The notes under the pieces: generated by a model
What the model saw: only the letters and a program-made list of their open reading frames with translations
Told to the model about the DNA's origin: nothing
Database searches by the model: none
Position numbers and translations under genes: made by a program
Part shown: piece by piece, positions 6,616 through 14,207 of the stretch
Layout of the letters: each line of letters opens with the position of its first letter
How positions within the stretch are numbered: the stretch's first letter is position 1
Source: Bacillota bacterium
GTDB taxonomy: Bacteria > Bacillota > Clostridia > Oscillospirales > Oscillospiraceae
Assembly: GCA_029268085.1 (NCBI GenBank)
Contig: JAJUHD010000031.1
Coordinates: 1-17,909, forward strand
Length of the DNA: 17,909 nt
Direction: 5' to 3'

Positions 6616-8118
6616 ATGAAGGCAGTTTTAGCGCTCGACCAGGGGACGAGCAGCTCCCGCGCTATTTTGTTTGATGTTGCGGGCAACATTTTGGCAAAGG
6701 CTCAATATGAATATCCGAAAATATTCCCGCAGCCGGGATGGGTGGAGCAGGATCCGACGGAGCTGTTCCTCAGCCAGTGCCGAGCAGCTTCCGAAGCTGT
6801 CGAAAAGAGCGGCCTCACAGCGAAGGACATTGCCGCCGTAGGCATTACGAACCAGCGCGAAACAACCATAGTTTGGGATGCGAAGACGGGAAAGCCCGTC
6901 TCGAATGCCATTGTATGGCAATGCAGGCGGACCGCAGCGATCTGCGACGAGCTGAAGCGAGAAGGCCTCGAAGAAACGGTCAGGGCAAAGACCGGACTGC
7001 TGATAGACGCATATTTCTCCGGTACAAAAATCAAATGGATACTCGACAATGTGCCCGGCGCGAGGCAAAAAGCCGAAAACGGCGAGCTTCGGTTCGGAAA
7101 CGTGGACAGCTGGCTCATCTGGAACCTCACGAAGGGCGAGGCTCACGTCACCGACTATTCCAACGCCTCGCGCACGATGCTGTTCAACATACACACTCTC
7201 GAATGGGACAAGGAACTATGCGATAAGCTTGGAATACCCCTTGAGATGCTGCCGAAGCCGATGCCCTCGAGCTGGGTATACGGTACGGTCGCGTCAGGAA
7301 TTCCGGGGCTTGAGAAGCTTAAGGGAGTGCCGATTTCCGGCGCGGTCGGAGACCAGACCGGCGCGCTGTTCGGTCAGGCGTGTTTTGATCCCGGAATGAT
7401 GAAGAATACATATGGTACCGGCTGTTTCTTCCTTATGAATACGGGCAAGGAACCGGTACGGTCAAGCTGCAACCTTGTTTCGTCCGTAGCATGGGGCTTT
7501 GGCGGAAAAGTCGAATATGCCCTTGAAGGCAGCGTTTTCAACGCAGGAAGCGTCATAAACTGGCTGAGGGACGGGCTCGGGCTCATCAAGGCCCCCCATG
7601 AGTGCGATATTCTTGCCGAAAGCGTTAAAGACACGGACGGCGTGTATTTTGTTCCGGCCTTCACCGGCCTCGGTGCTCCTTACTGGGATATGTACGCCCG
7701 TGGCACAATCGTCGGGCTTACGGCGGCGGCAGGAAGGGCTCATATCGCCCGCGCCGTGCTGGAGAGCATAGCGTTTCAGGCCAAGGATTTGATCGAGGCG
7801 GCGAGCTGCGATTCGTCGCTTCCCTGCGGATGCCTGCGTGTTGACGGAGGCGCAAGCGTCAGCGATTTTATGATGCAGTTTCAGGCGGATATCCTCGGCA
7901 TGGATGTCGACAGACCGCGGAACGTCGAAACAACCGCATTAGGCGCGGCATATCTCGCGGGGCTGGCCGTCGGGTTCTGGAAGTCGACGGACGAGATCCG
8001 CGGCTACCGTAAGACGGAGCGGCTTTTCAGGCCGAACATGGATAAATCCCGCAGAGAGGCGCTCTACTATGATTGGAAGCGAGCGGTCGAGCGCTCCAAG
8101 GGCTGGGCTGAAAGTTAA
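6616..8118 (+). CDS. glpK: Glycerol kinase
   Basis: The 500-residue FGGY-family kinase is of standard length. Marks include ALDQGTSSSRAI at the N-terminus (phosphate binding), GWVEQDP near residue 41, TNQRETTIVWD near 78, VWQCRRTA near 98, NTYGTGCFFLMNTG near 265 and a C-terminal RVDGGASVSDFMMQFQADILG. It phosphorylates glycerol to sn-glycerol-3-phosphate with ATP in the cytoplasm. The segment between WVYG and GDQTGALFGQ reads TVASGIPGLEKLKGVPISGA. It lacks the histidine loop that HPr phosphorylates in enterococcal and Bacillus GlpK, so PTS activation is unlikely. The ATG follows AAAGGG at a rather long spacing. It lies 109 bp after the DUF1667 gene, has its own promoter, and is 25 bp before the KTSC gene. 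Confidence 0.96.
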   Translation: MKAVLALDQGTSSSRAILFDVAGNILAKAQYEYPKIFPQPGWVEQDPTELFLSQCRAASEAVEKSGLTAKDIAAVGITNQRETTIVWDAKTGKPVSNAIVWQCRRTAAICDELKREGLEETVRAKTGLLIDAYFSGTKIKWILDNVPGARQKAENGELRFGNVDSWLIWNLTKGEAHVTDYSNASRTMLFNIHTLEWDKELCDKLGIPLEMLPKPMPSSWVYGTVASGIPGLEKLKGVPISGAVGDQTGALFGQACFDPGMMKNTYGTGCFFLMNTGKEPVRSSCNLVSSVAWGFGGKVEYALEGSVFNAGSVINWLRDGLGLIKAPHECDILAESVKDTDGVYFVPAFTGLGAPYWDMYARGTIVGLTAAAGRAHIARAVLESIAFQAKDLIEAASCDSSLPCGCLRVDGGASVSDFMMQFQADILGMDVDRPRNVETTALGAAYLAGLAVGFWKSTDEIRGYRKTERLFRPNMDKSRREALYYDWKRAVERSKGWAES

Positions 8119-8143
8119 ATATGTTTATTGGAGGCGGACATAG

Positions 8144-8383
8144 ATGAAAAAGAGCATTGAAGGTGAAATTATTGAAATGGACTACGTTTACGGCAAAACG
8201 CTGTCGACTGTCGGTTACAATGAGGAAAAGCAGATGCTGGCGATAGAATTTACAAGAGGTCCCGTACATGTGTACAGCGAGGTTCCGAAAAACGTTTATG
8301 ACGATTTGATTAAAGCGCCGGTTCCCGACGAATTCTTTGAAGAAAATATAAGACGTACTTACAAAAACAGAAGGGTATGGTAA
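8144..8383 (+). CDS. KTSC domain protein
   Basis: The 79-residue protein fits the KTSC domain: SxxLSTVGYNEEKQMLAIEF, then GPVHVYSEVPKNVYDDLIKA (a YxY-VP-xVY pattern) and a basic end KNRRVW. KTSC domains occur alone or with RNA-processing proteins such as lysyl-tRNA synthetase fusions. Their function is not settled. GGAGG lies 11 nt before the ATG. It sits 25 bp after glpK and before a shared terminator, so it is very likely co-transcribed with glpK. Nothing in the sequence ties it to glycerol use. Confidence 0.8.
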   Translation: MKKSIEGEIIEMDYVYGKTLSTVGYNEEKQMLAIEFTRGPVHVYSEVPKNVYDDLIKAPVPDEFFEENIRRTYKNRRVW

Positions 8384-8388
8384 TGACC

Positions 8389-8420
8389 AAACGCCCGCCG
8401 TAAATTACGGCGGGCGTTTG
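8389..8420. terminator. Terminator between the KTSC gene and the convergent chemoreceptor
   Basis: Perfect 12-bp GC-rich arms AAACGCCCGCCG (8389-8400) and CGGCGGGCGTTT (8408-8419) flank a 7-nt loop, 6 bp after the KTSC stop and 12 bp from the stop of the opposing gene. The position suits both strands, though neither side has a long T-run. Confidence 0.8.
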
Positions 8421-8431
8421 ATATTATAATT

Positions 8432-10357
8432 CTATATCCTGAATTTTAATATTATAGACTGAAGCTGATTGAACTCATCCGTCAGCTTCTGCGAAGAAGC
8501 CGAGCTTTCCTCCGCCGTTAATGAGTTTTGCTGGACGACAACGGATATCTGCTCCATTCCGGTCCTGATCTGGCTGAGTGCCGACGCCTGCTCGGCGGTT
8601 GCTTTGTTGATCTCTTCCATCAGGTCATTGGATCTTTCGGATATGTTCTTTACTTCTTTCATGGATTCGGCGACAGATCTTGCGTGCATGGTTCCGCCGC
8701 TGACTGACGCAATCGTAGCTTCAATAAGATTAGAAGTGCTCTTTGCGGCTTCCGCTGAATTGACCGCAAGGTTTCTGACCTCCTCAGCAACAACGGCAAA
8801 TCCCTTGCCCGCAGCTCCTGCCCTTGCTGCCTCCACCGCGGCGTTGAGAGCAAGTATGTTAGTCTGGAAAGCAATATCCTCAATTGCTTTAATAACCTTT
8901 GATATTTGTTTTGATTTTTCCTCAATATCGGTTATCGCATCGAGCATGTTGTTGACGGCAAGCTCTTCCTCATTGACCAGCTTAACAACATTTTCAGACA
9001 ATTCGGCTGCGCTGCTCGCGTTGGCCGCGTTTACGCTTACGTTTTCGGAAACGGTGGCGATGCTTGCCATCAGCTCCTCGATTGTTGCTGCCTGTTCCGT
9101 TGTTCCCTGAGCGAGAACGGTAGCTCCGTTCGAAATGTCCGCGGAATCGGCGTAAATGCGTTCCGAAGCAGTCTGAAGGCTTGCGATAATGTCCCTTATA
9201 TTGGTTTTGATCGCGGTCAAGGCATCTTTAATTGCCGAAAATTCTCCGATATAATCAACATCCGAGCTTATTGAGAAATCATAGTTTGCCATGCAGGACA
9301 GTACATTGGAAATATCGTTTATGTATTCTTCAAGCGTACAGACCGTGTCTTCAACCGCGTCCGCAAGCTCGGAGGTTTCATTTTTTTCGCGCTTAAAGGC
9401 CGCCATGGGAATATTAAGCCTTCCGGATTTGACAGCCATCATTTTGTCCTTAATTGCAAGAACCGGAGCGGCAACTATCCTTTGCGTGACTTTTGCCAGC
9501 ACTACAAGCGCAAATATTGCAATTACAATCGAAATTCCCAGAAGAAGGAATATTACGTTTCTGAATAGCCTGTCATTTTCGGCTGTGGGCTGACCGGAGA
9601 AAAGGATACCCAGTATTTCACCGCTGCTGTTTGTAAGAGGCTCATATCTTACGGACATTTTTTGCTTAAGGATTACTGCTTTGCCCGTATAGGTTTCGCC
9701 CTTCAAAACCTTTGAAGAGATTTTTGGGTCAAGCTGGGTCCCTACGCCGCGCTCTCCCTTGTCGTTGAGAACGGTGGTATTCAGACGTATATCTCCGATA
9801 AATACCGTTATCTCATTACCGGTCTGCTCCTTAACATTATCAACCAGCGCTGTGTTTGACAGATCATAGCCTATGATAAGGGCGCCGATCACCGAGCCGC
9901 CGGAGTAAACGGGACAGGAGGCCTGCATATACAGCCCGTTACCGTCGGAATAAAGATCGGACACCGCTTTTCCGTTTAGCGCCGAAGAAAAGTCGAGCGA
10001 CTTTACAACATTTTCGCTGGTCCAAATGGCTTTGCCGCCAGCGTCGGAAACTGCGGCGTAGTAGCCTTCCTTGTTTAAAACCGAAGCCAAGCTTGCTTCT
10101 ATTCCGCTGCTGTCGCCGTCAGTTATGCCGGCCACAAGCCGATTGTCAGCGGAGAAGCTCTCCGCAAAGCTCGATGTTTCCTCCTTTTGCATCTCGATGC
10201 TGCTGCGCAGGAAGTTCACTGAGGTCTGGCATTTGCCCGCAATCGTTTTGTCTGTGACGGATCGGAAGCTGAAAAAAGATACTGTAAGAATTACCCCGAC
10301 AAGCAAAACCATTATGCAGCTTGCCATTCCCAAAAGCTTCGAACTAATTTTTGACAT
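8432..10357 (-). CDS. Methyl-accepting chemotaxis protein with Cache-type sensor
   Basis: The start is the ATG at 10357 (MSKISSKLLG), preceded by GGAGG 6 nt upstream; an in-frame start 21 codons earlier would contain this ribosome site. The 641-residue product has a membrane helix at about 8-30 and a periplasmic part of about 260 residues. That part has two Cache-like blocks (YYAAVSDAGGKAIWTS ... GALIIGYDLS and NEITVFIGDIRLNTT ... GEILGILFSGQ). A second helix (VIFLLLGISIVIAIFALVVLAKV) and a HAMP linker follow. The cytoplasmic signalling domain has the conserved tip EEVRNLAVNSAEAAKST. The C-terminus (ILKFRI) lacks a CheR-binding pentapeptide. It should report a small extracellular ligand to CheA. 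The ligand cannot be read from sequence. It is monocistronic, between two terminators. Confidence 0.95.
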   Translation of the reverse strand: MSKISSKLLGMASCIMVLLVGVILTVSFFSFRSVTDKTIAGKCQTSVNFLRSSIEMQKEETSSFAESFSADNRLVAGITDGDSSGIEASLASVLNKEGYYAAVSDAGGKAIWTSENVVKSLDFSSALNGKAVSDLYSDGNGLYMQASCPVYSGGSVIGALIIGYDLSNTALVDNVKEQTGNEITVFIGDIRLNTTVLNDKGERGVGTQLDPKISSKVLKGETYTGKAVILKQKMSVRYEPLTNSSGEILGILFSGQPTAENDRLFRNVIFLLLGISIVIAIFALVVLAKVTQRIVAAPVLAIKDKMMAVKSGRLNIPMAAFKREKNETSELADAVEDTVCTLEEYINDISNVLSCMANYDFSISSDVDYIGEFSAIKDALTAIKTNIRDIIASLQTASERIYADSADISNGATVLAQGTTEQAATIEELMASIATVSENVSVNAANASSAAELSENVVKLVNEEELAVNNMLDAITDIEEKSKQISKVIKAIEDIAFQTNILALNAAVEAARAGAAGKGFAVVAEEVRNLAVNSAEAAKSTSNLIEATIASVSGGTMHARSVAESMKEVKNISERSNDLMEEINKATAEQASALSQIRTGMEQISVVVQQNSLTAEESSASSQKLTDEFNQLQSIILKFRI

Positions 10358-10401
10358 TTTCCGTTCCTCCAACCATTTTTGGTAAAAACTAACTATTTTA
10401 T

Positions 10402-10429
10402 ATAAACAAATTTTGTTCAATTTGTTTAT
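10402..10429 (-). promoter_or_regulatory. Inverted repeat in the chemoreceptor promoter region
   Basis: Perfect 11-bp arms ATAAACAAATT (10402-10412) and AATTTGTTTAT (10419-10429) flank 6 bp. On the minus strand a TTGAAC inside it and AATAGT 17 bp later make a possible but weak sigma-A promoter. No sigma-D flagellar promoter was recognised. The repeat could be an operator. Confidence 0.45.
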
Positions 10430-10473
10430 TCTACGAAAATCCTGTTTGCTTAATATTTTTTTACCGTAAAACT

Positions 10474-10526
10474 TAATAAAAAAACAAAGAAGCCTCCAAC
10501 CGCGTTTTCGTGCGGGTGGAAGGCTT
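10474..10526 (-). terminator. Rho-independent terminator of the GGDEF-EAL gene
   Basis: On the minus strand AAGCCTTCCACCCGC and GCGGTTGGAGGCTT pair with one bulge and one mismatch around a short ACGAAAAC loop, followed by CTTTGTTTTTTTATT. It starts 42 bp after the stop codon of the gene. Confidence 0.88.
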
Positions 10527-10567
10527 TAAAACGTTTTAATCAATAACGGATACTCTGCGAGGAAGTT

Positions 10568-12955
10568 TCAGCTGACCTTGGCGGTTTCTCTGAGAAGCTT
10601 CTCGATTTCTTCGGCGGGCATGGGTCTGTGGAAATAAAATCCCTGCACTTCGTCGCATTTCAGGTTCTTGAGAACCGCTTCCTGTTCCTTGGTCTCTACC
10701 CCCTCGGCAATTACCTTGAGCTCCAGATTCTGCGCAAGGCTCAATATGACCTTGGCGATCGCGGCGTCCTTGCTGTCGGCAGTGATACCGTTTACAAATT
10801 CCATTGCCATCTTCAGACGGTCGATGGGCAGCTGCTTGATGCGGGCGAGCGACGAATACTCTGTTCCGAAATCGTCTAGAGATACGCTGATACCGAGCGT
10901 TTTCAGATCGGCAAGTATCTGCTGAATATTGAGGCCGTCTTTGACCGCGATGCTCTCCGTGATCTCCATTTCAATATATTTGCCGTCAAGACAGGTCTCG
11001 CTGAGAATATCCTTGAACATCTGAACGATATTTGAATTATAAAACTGCTCTACGGAAAAATTGACAGCCATTCGCATAGGTGGCAGCCCCATATCCTGCC
11101 ATAGTTTGTTCTGGCGGCAGGCCGTCTCGAAAATCCATTTGCCCATGGGGACTATGAGTCCGGACTGCTCCGCAAGCGGGATAAAATAGCTCGGCATAAG
11201 CATACCAAGCTCCGGATGGTTCCATCGTATAAGCGCCTCGACTCCGACGATCTGCTTCGTTGCAAGATCAACCTGAGGCTGATAATGCAAAACCAGCTCA
11301 TTGTTTTGCAGCGCTTTGTACAGCATATGAGTGACATGCACTTTCTCTTCGACCGCTGCCTTCATTTCTGGCGAACACAGAGTAATATGGTTTTTCCCAT
11401 GGCCCTTAGAGTAATACATCGCGATATCAGCGCTTTTAATCAGAGTATCTCTGTCTGCACCGTCTTCCGGATAGACCGAGATGCCTGAGCTGGCGGTAAC
11501 GAAGAATTCCCTTTTGTTGAATACCAGCGGCTCGCAAATAGCAGACATAAGGGCTTCGGTACGCTGTCTCAGATCGTCTTGCCCGTCAAAATCCGTAAGG
11601 AGCACTACAAACTCGTCACCGCCGAACCTTGCGGCAAAATCATTGGGACCGAGCGCACTGATTAAATTTTGGGATACCCGACATAGCAAAACGTCGCCGA
11701 TCTCATGTCCCATTGTATCGTTGACCGATTTGAAAGAATCCAGATCGACAAACAGAACTGCGATTTTGTTGTTATGTATATCCGCATTCGCAATCGTATC
11801 GTCCAGCTTTGTATTGAAAGAAAACCTGTTCGGCAGTCCGGTCAGCGTATCGTAATACGCCATATGCCGGATCTCTTTTTCCTTATCGATCTTGAAGAAT
11901 GCGTCGCTGAGCATGTTTGCCAGAACGGACATTATCCTCTTTTGATTAGGTGGCCAATTGTTTTGGCGGCGGACTGTATGAAATGTGATAAACCCGCATA
12001 CTTTTTCCGACCGGATAATAGGCACGCTGATAATCGACTTGATGCCGTCGGAGCGAAGCACCTTTTTTTCGGGCGGAGTCGGCTCCAATTCATCTATATC
12101 GGCAATGCCTATTGCAATTTTTTCCGATTTCTGTTTATTCCATAATAAGCTTTCACAGACTGAAATATATGTCATCATGCTATTGACAGAGCCGATTCCG
12201 GGAGCACACCATTCGGCATAATTATTTACCTGCGAACCGTCTGTCGACAGCAAAAAAACGTTGGCCCTGTCCGCACCGCAATGCATACTGATTATTTCGA
12301 GAAAATGGCGGACTTTATGCCTGATGCTGTCTGAGTTGACAGCAATCATTTCAGACGAAAGCTTCAAAATGATGTTCGTCTCGTGCAGATGCTGCTTTAC
12401 CAGCCTGTAGCGTCCGTCCAAAATGTTTTTAACCACTGAGGCCATGGTTATCAGACATATAAAAGCAACATACTGCGATACAAAATGGACTCTATTCAAT
12501 GTTCCGGGATATCTGAACCATAAATAGAAAGGGAGAAGCAGTATTATGGCTGAAGTCACGATAATCATCGACCGCCCGTTTCTGCCGATAGACAGGATGA
12601 GGAAAACGGCGGAAATCGTCCAGACAACATAGCCTATGAGAGTATAGTAGCTTAAAACAAGGAAGGTCAAAAACAGCGAATAAGAAACCAGCAGTAGACG
12701 GCTTTTCAATCTCTCCGATCTTACCCTCTCTTTGACTATATACAGAAAGAGTGCATACAAAAGAAAAATTCCCGTATTGGAGGCAATCTGCCGGACATCG
12801 AAACCTTCCGACATAAAGAAAACCGAGATGAATACCGCCAAGACAAGGCATACCGGTATAACATTGTCTATCATCATCCTGTTTTCATATACCAGAGAGT
12901 CGCAGTCGGATTCAGCGTTTATGTAGTTTTTAATAGTCGAGACAAGTCTGCTCAA
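10568..12955 (-). CDS. Membrane GAF-GGDEF-EAL c-di-GMP turnover protein
   Basis: The 795-residue protein starts at a TTG (12955) after GAGGTGAG. About six membrane helices lie at residues 30-190, a GAF-like domain at about 195-355, GGDEF at about 365-525 and EAL at about 535-785. The GGDEF motif is intact (ARFGGDEFVVLL). The inhibitory RxxD site is replaced by GPND, so product inhibition is probably lost. The EAL domain keeps EALIRW, VNFSVEQF, EITES, DDFG, the Lys of LPIDRLKM, AEGVE and VQGFYF. It departs from consensus at TEYSS (usually TGYSS) and LKMAMEFV (usually LKIDxSFV). It may therefore make c-di-GMP, degrade it, or both. The N-terminus is a membrane sensor of unknown input. Own promoter and terminator make it monocistronic. 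Confidence 0.94.
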   Translation of the reverse strand: MSRLVSTIKNYINAESDCDSLVYENRMMIDNVIPVCLVLAVFISVFFMSEGFDVRQIASNTGIFLLYALFLYIVKERVRSERLKSRLLLVSYSLFLTFLVLSYYTLIGYVVWTISAVFLILSIGRNGRSMIIVTSAIILLLPFYLWFRYPGTLNRVHFVSQYVAFICLITMASVVKNILDGRYRLVKQHLHETNIILKLSSEMIAVNSDSIRHKVRHFLEIISMHCGADRANVFLLSTDGSQVNNYAEWCAPGIGSVNSMMTYISVCESLLWNKQKSEKIAIGIADIDELEPTPPEKKVLRSDGIKSIISVPIIRSEKVCGFITFHTVRRQNNWPPNQKRIMSVLANMLSDAFFKIDKEKEIRHMAYYDTLTGLPNRFSFNTKLDDTIANADIHNNKIAVLFVDLDSFKSVNDTMGHEIGDVLLCRVSQNLISALGPNDFAARFGGDEFVVLLTDFDGQDDLRQRTEALMSAICEPLVFNKREFFVTASSGISVYPEDGADRDTLIKSADIAMYYSKGHGKNHITLCSPEMKAAVEEKVHVTHMLYKALQNNELVLHYQPQVDLATKQIVGVEALIRWNHPELGMLMPSYFIPLAEQSGLIVPMGKWIFETACRQNKLWQDMGLPPMRMAVNFSVEQFYNSNIVQMFKDILSETCLDGKYIEMEITESIAVKDGLNIQQILADLKTLGISVSLDDFGTEYSSLARIKQLPIDRLKMAMEFVNGITADSKDAAIAKVILSLAQNLELKVIAEGVETKEQEAVLKNLKCDEVQGFYFHRPMPAEEIEKLLRETAKVS

Positions 12956-13008
12956 AAGCTCACCTCATAACAGTACAAGATCATTGCTTTATCACTTGAA
13001 CTAAAACC

Positions 13009-13037
13009 ACTTTATTACAAAATTATCCATAAATCAA
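13009..13037 (-). promoter_or_regulatory. Sigma-A-like promoter of the GGDEF-EAL gene
   Basis: On the minus strand TTGATT (13037-13032), a 17-bp spacer and TAAAGT (13014-13009) lie about 55 bp upstream of the TTG start. Confidence 0.6.
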
Positions 13038-13083
13038 CCTATATTCGCGAAATTAGGACATTTTAAGAGCATATTACTGTTGC

Positions 13084-13121
13084 AAAAGCGGCGCCGCTCC
13101 TGTTCGGACGGAGCGGCGCCG
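13084..13121 (-). terminator. Rho-independent terminator of the degV-family gene
   Basis: Perfect 12-bp GC-rich arms CGGCGCCGCTCC (13089-13100) and GGAGCGGCGCCG (13110-13121) flank 9 nt. On the minus strand the hairpin is followed by a short T-run. It lies 60 bp after the stop codon. Confidence 0.85.
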
Positions 13122-13180
13122 GCAAAAACATATTTAGCTTTGCGGAAAATCCCGATATCCGGGCTGAGCAGCTCGCAGGA

Positions 13181-14026
13181 TTACTTGTTCCTGATAAACA
13201 GGACTCCCAGCGTTCCGGGGCCGCAGTGGCAGGCGACAGTACATCCGGCCTCTGTTTCGCAGACACGGGTAAAATGCCCGTATTTTTCAACCGCTTCCTT
13301 AGCAGCTTTGATATCGTCCTCGCGGACGGGCGTATGCGTAATGAAAATGCGGTTGCGGATTATATCGTCCCGCCCATCGAGGCGATCCTTGGCATATTCG
13401 TAAAGGCATTTGGCAAAAGGCCCCCGATATTTCTTGACGACCTGCATCTTTCCGTTCCTGACCTCGATGCATGGCTTAAGATGCAGTATGTTCGCACCGA
13501 GGGCCATAACGGAGGAACAGCGCCCGCCCTTGACCATATAATCAAGACGGCTCAGCAGGAAGCTCGCCTCCACACGCCCCGCGAGATCCCGAAGCTCTTC
13601 GCACATGGCGTTTATATCAGTGCAGGTCTTTGCCATCGCGCAGGCTTCCATGACCACATGGCCCTGCCCCGAAGACAGGTTCATGGAGTCTACCACATAC
13701 ACGTTCGGATAATCATTCGCGGCAATGCGGGCATTCTGATGACAGGCGGAAAACTCAGAGCCGATGTTTATATGTACGACCGCATCATATTCCTTTGAGA
13801 GCTTTTCAAAGACTATACGATATTCCTCGATATTTACGGCTGTCGTCGAGCAGAGCTCGCCGCCTTTGTCCACATGGGCGAAAATATCAGCGGGAAATAT
13901 ATCAAAACTGTCTTTGAAGTTTCCGCCGCCTTTTACTATCGTCAGCGGGATTACCGTAATGTCGTTTTCCTTCAGCAGGTCCTCTGACAGATCGCAGGTG
14001 CTGTCCGAAGTTATCTTTATTTTCAT
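13181..14026 (-). CDS. DegV family fatty-acid-binding protein
   Basis: From the ATG at 14026 the product is 281 residues, the usual DegV length. It opens MKIKITSDSTCDLS, the family signature. Further blocks are VYVVDSMNLSSGQG near residue 105, SRLDYMVKGGRCSS near 160 and the C-terminal CHCGPGTLGVLF. DegV (FakB-type) proteins hold a fatty acid in the cytoplasm; FakB proteins present it to the kinase FakA. No fakA gene is in the window, so kinase pairing is not shown. A GTG at 14038 is an alternative start; neither has a strong ribosome site. It is monocistronic, with its own terminator, downstream of the HD-GYP gene on the same strand. Confidence 0.93.
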   Translation of the reverse strand: MKIKITSDSTCDLSEDLLKENDITVIPLTIVKGGGNFKDSFDIFPADIFAHVDKGGELCSTTAVNIEEYRIVFEKLSKEYDAVVHINIGSEFSACHQNARIAANDYPNVYVVDSMNLSSGQGHVVMEACAMAKTCTDINAMCEELRDLAGRVEASFLLSRLDYMVKGGRCSSVMALGANILHLKPCIEVRNGKMQVVKKYRGPFAKCLYEYAKDRLDGRDDIIRNRIFITHTPVREDDIKAAKEAVEKYGHFTRVCETEAGCTVACHCGPGTLGVLFIRNK

Positions 14027-14119
14027 AAATATATTCACGCTTTCGTTTTGATTTCCTTGCTGTAAACAAATTGCAGACCTTCCCCTTCAAACAAGTCAGG
14101 GGTTTTACGTTACAAATCT

Positions 14120-14149
14120 ATATTTTCTCAATTTAACTCGTTTTGTCAA
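14120..14149 (-). promoter_or_regulatory. Possible promoter of the degV-family gene
   Basis: On the minus strand a perfect TTGACA (14149-14144) is followed by a poor -10, AAATAT, at an 18-bp spacing (14125-14120). The -35 is convincing; the -10 assignment is uncertain. Confidence 0.4.
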
Positions 14150-14207
14150 TAGATTTTTAGACAAATAATAGATAAAGAATTTTATATAATCAGGCCTGGC
14201 CCGCGCT

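Noticed and set aside
10358..10420. Longer chemoreceptor N-terminus from 10420
   Set aside because: The extra 21 codons contain the GGAGG ribosome site for the ATG at 10357 and overlap the inverted repeat.
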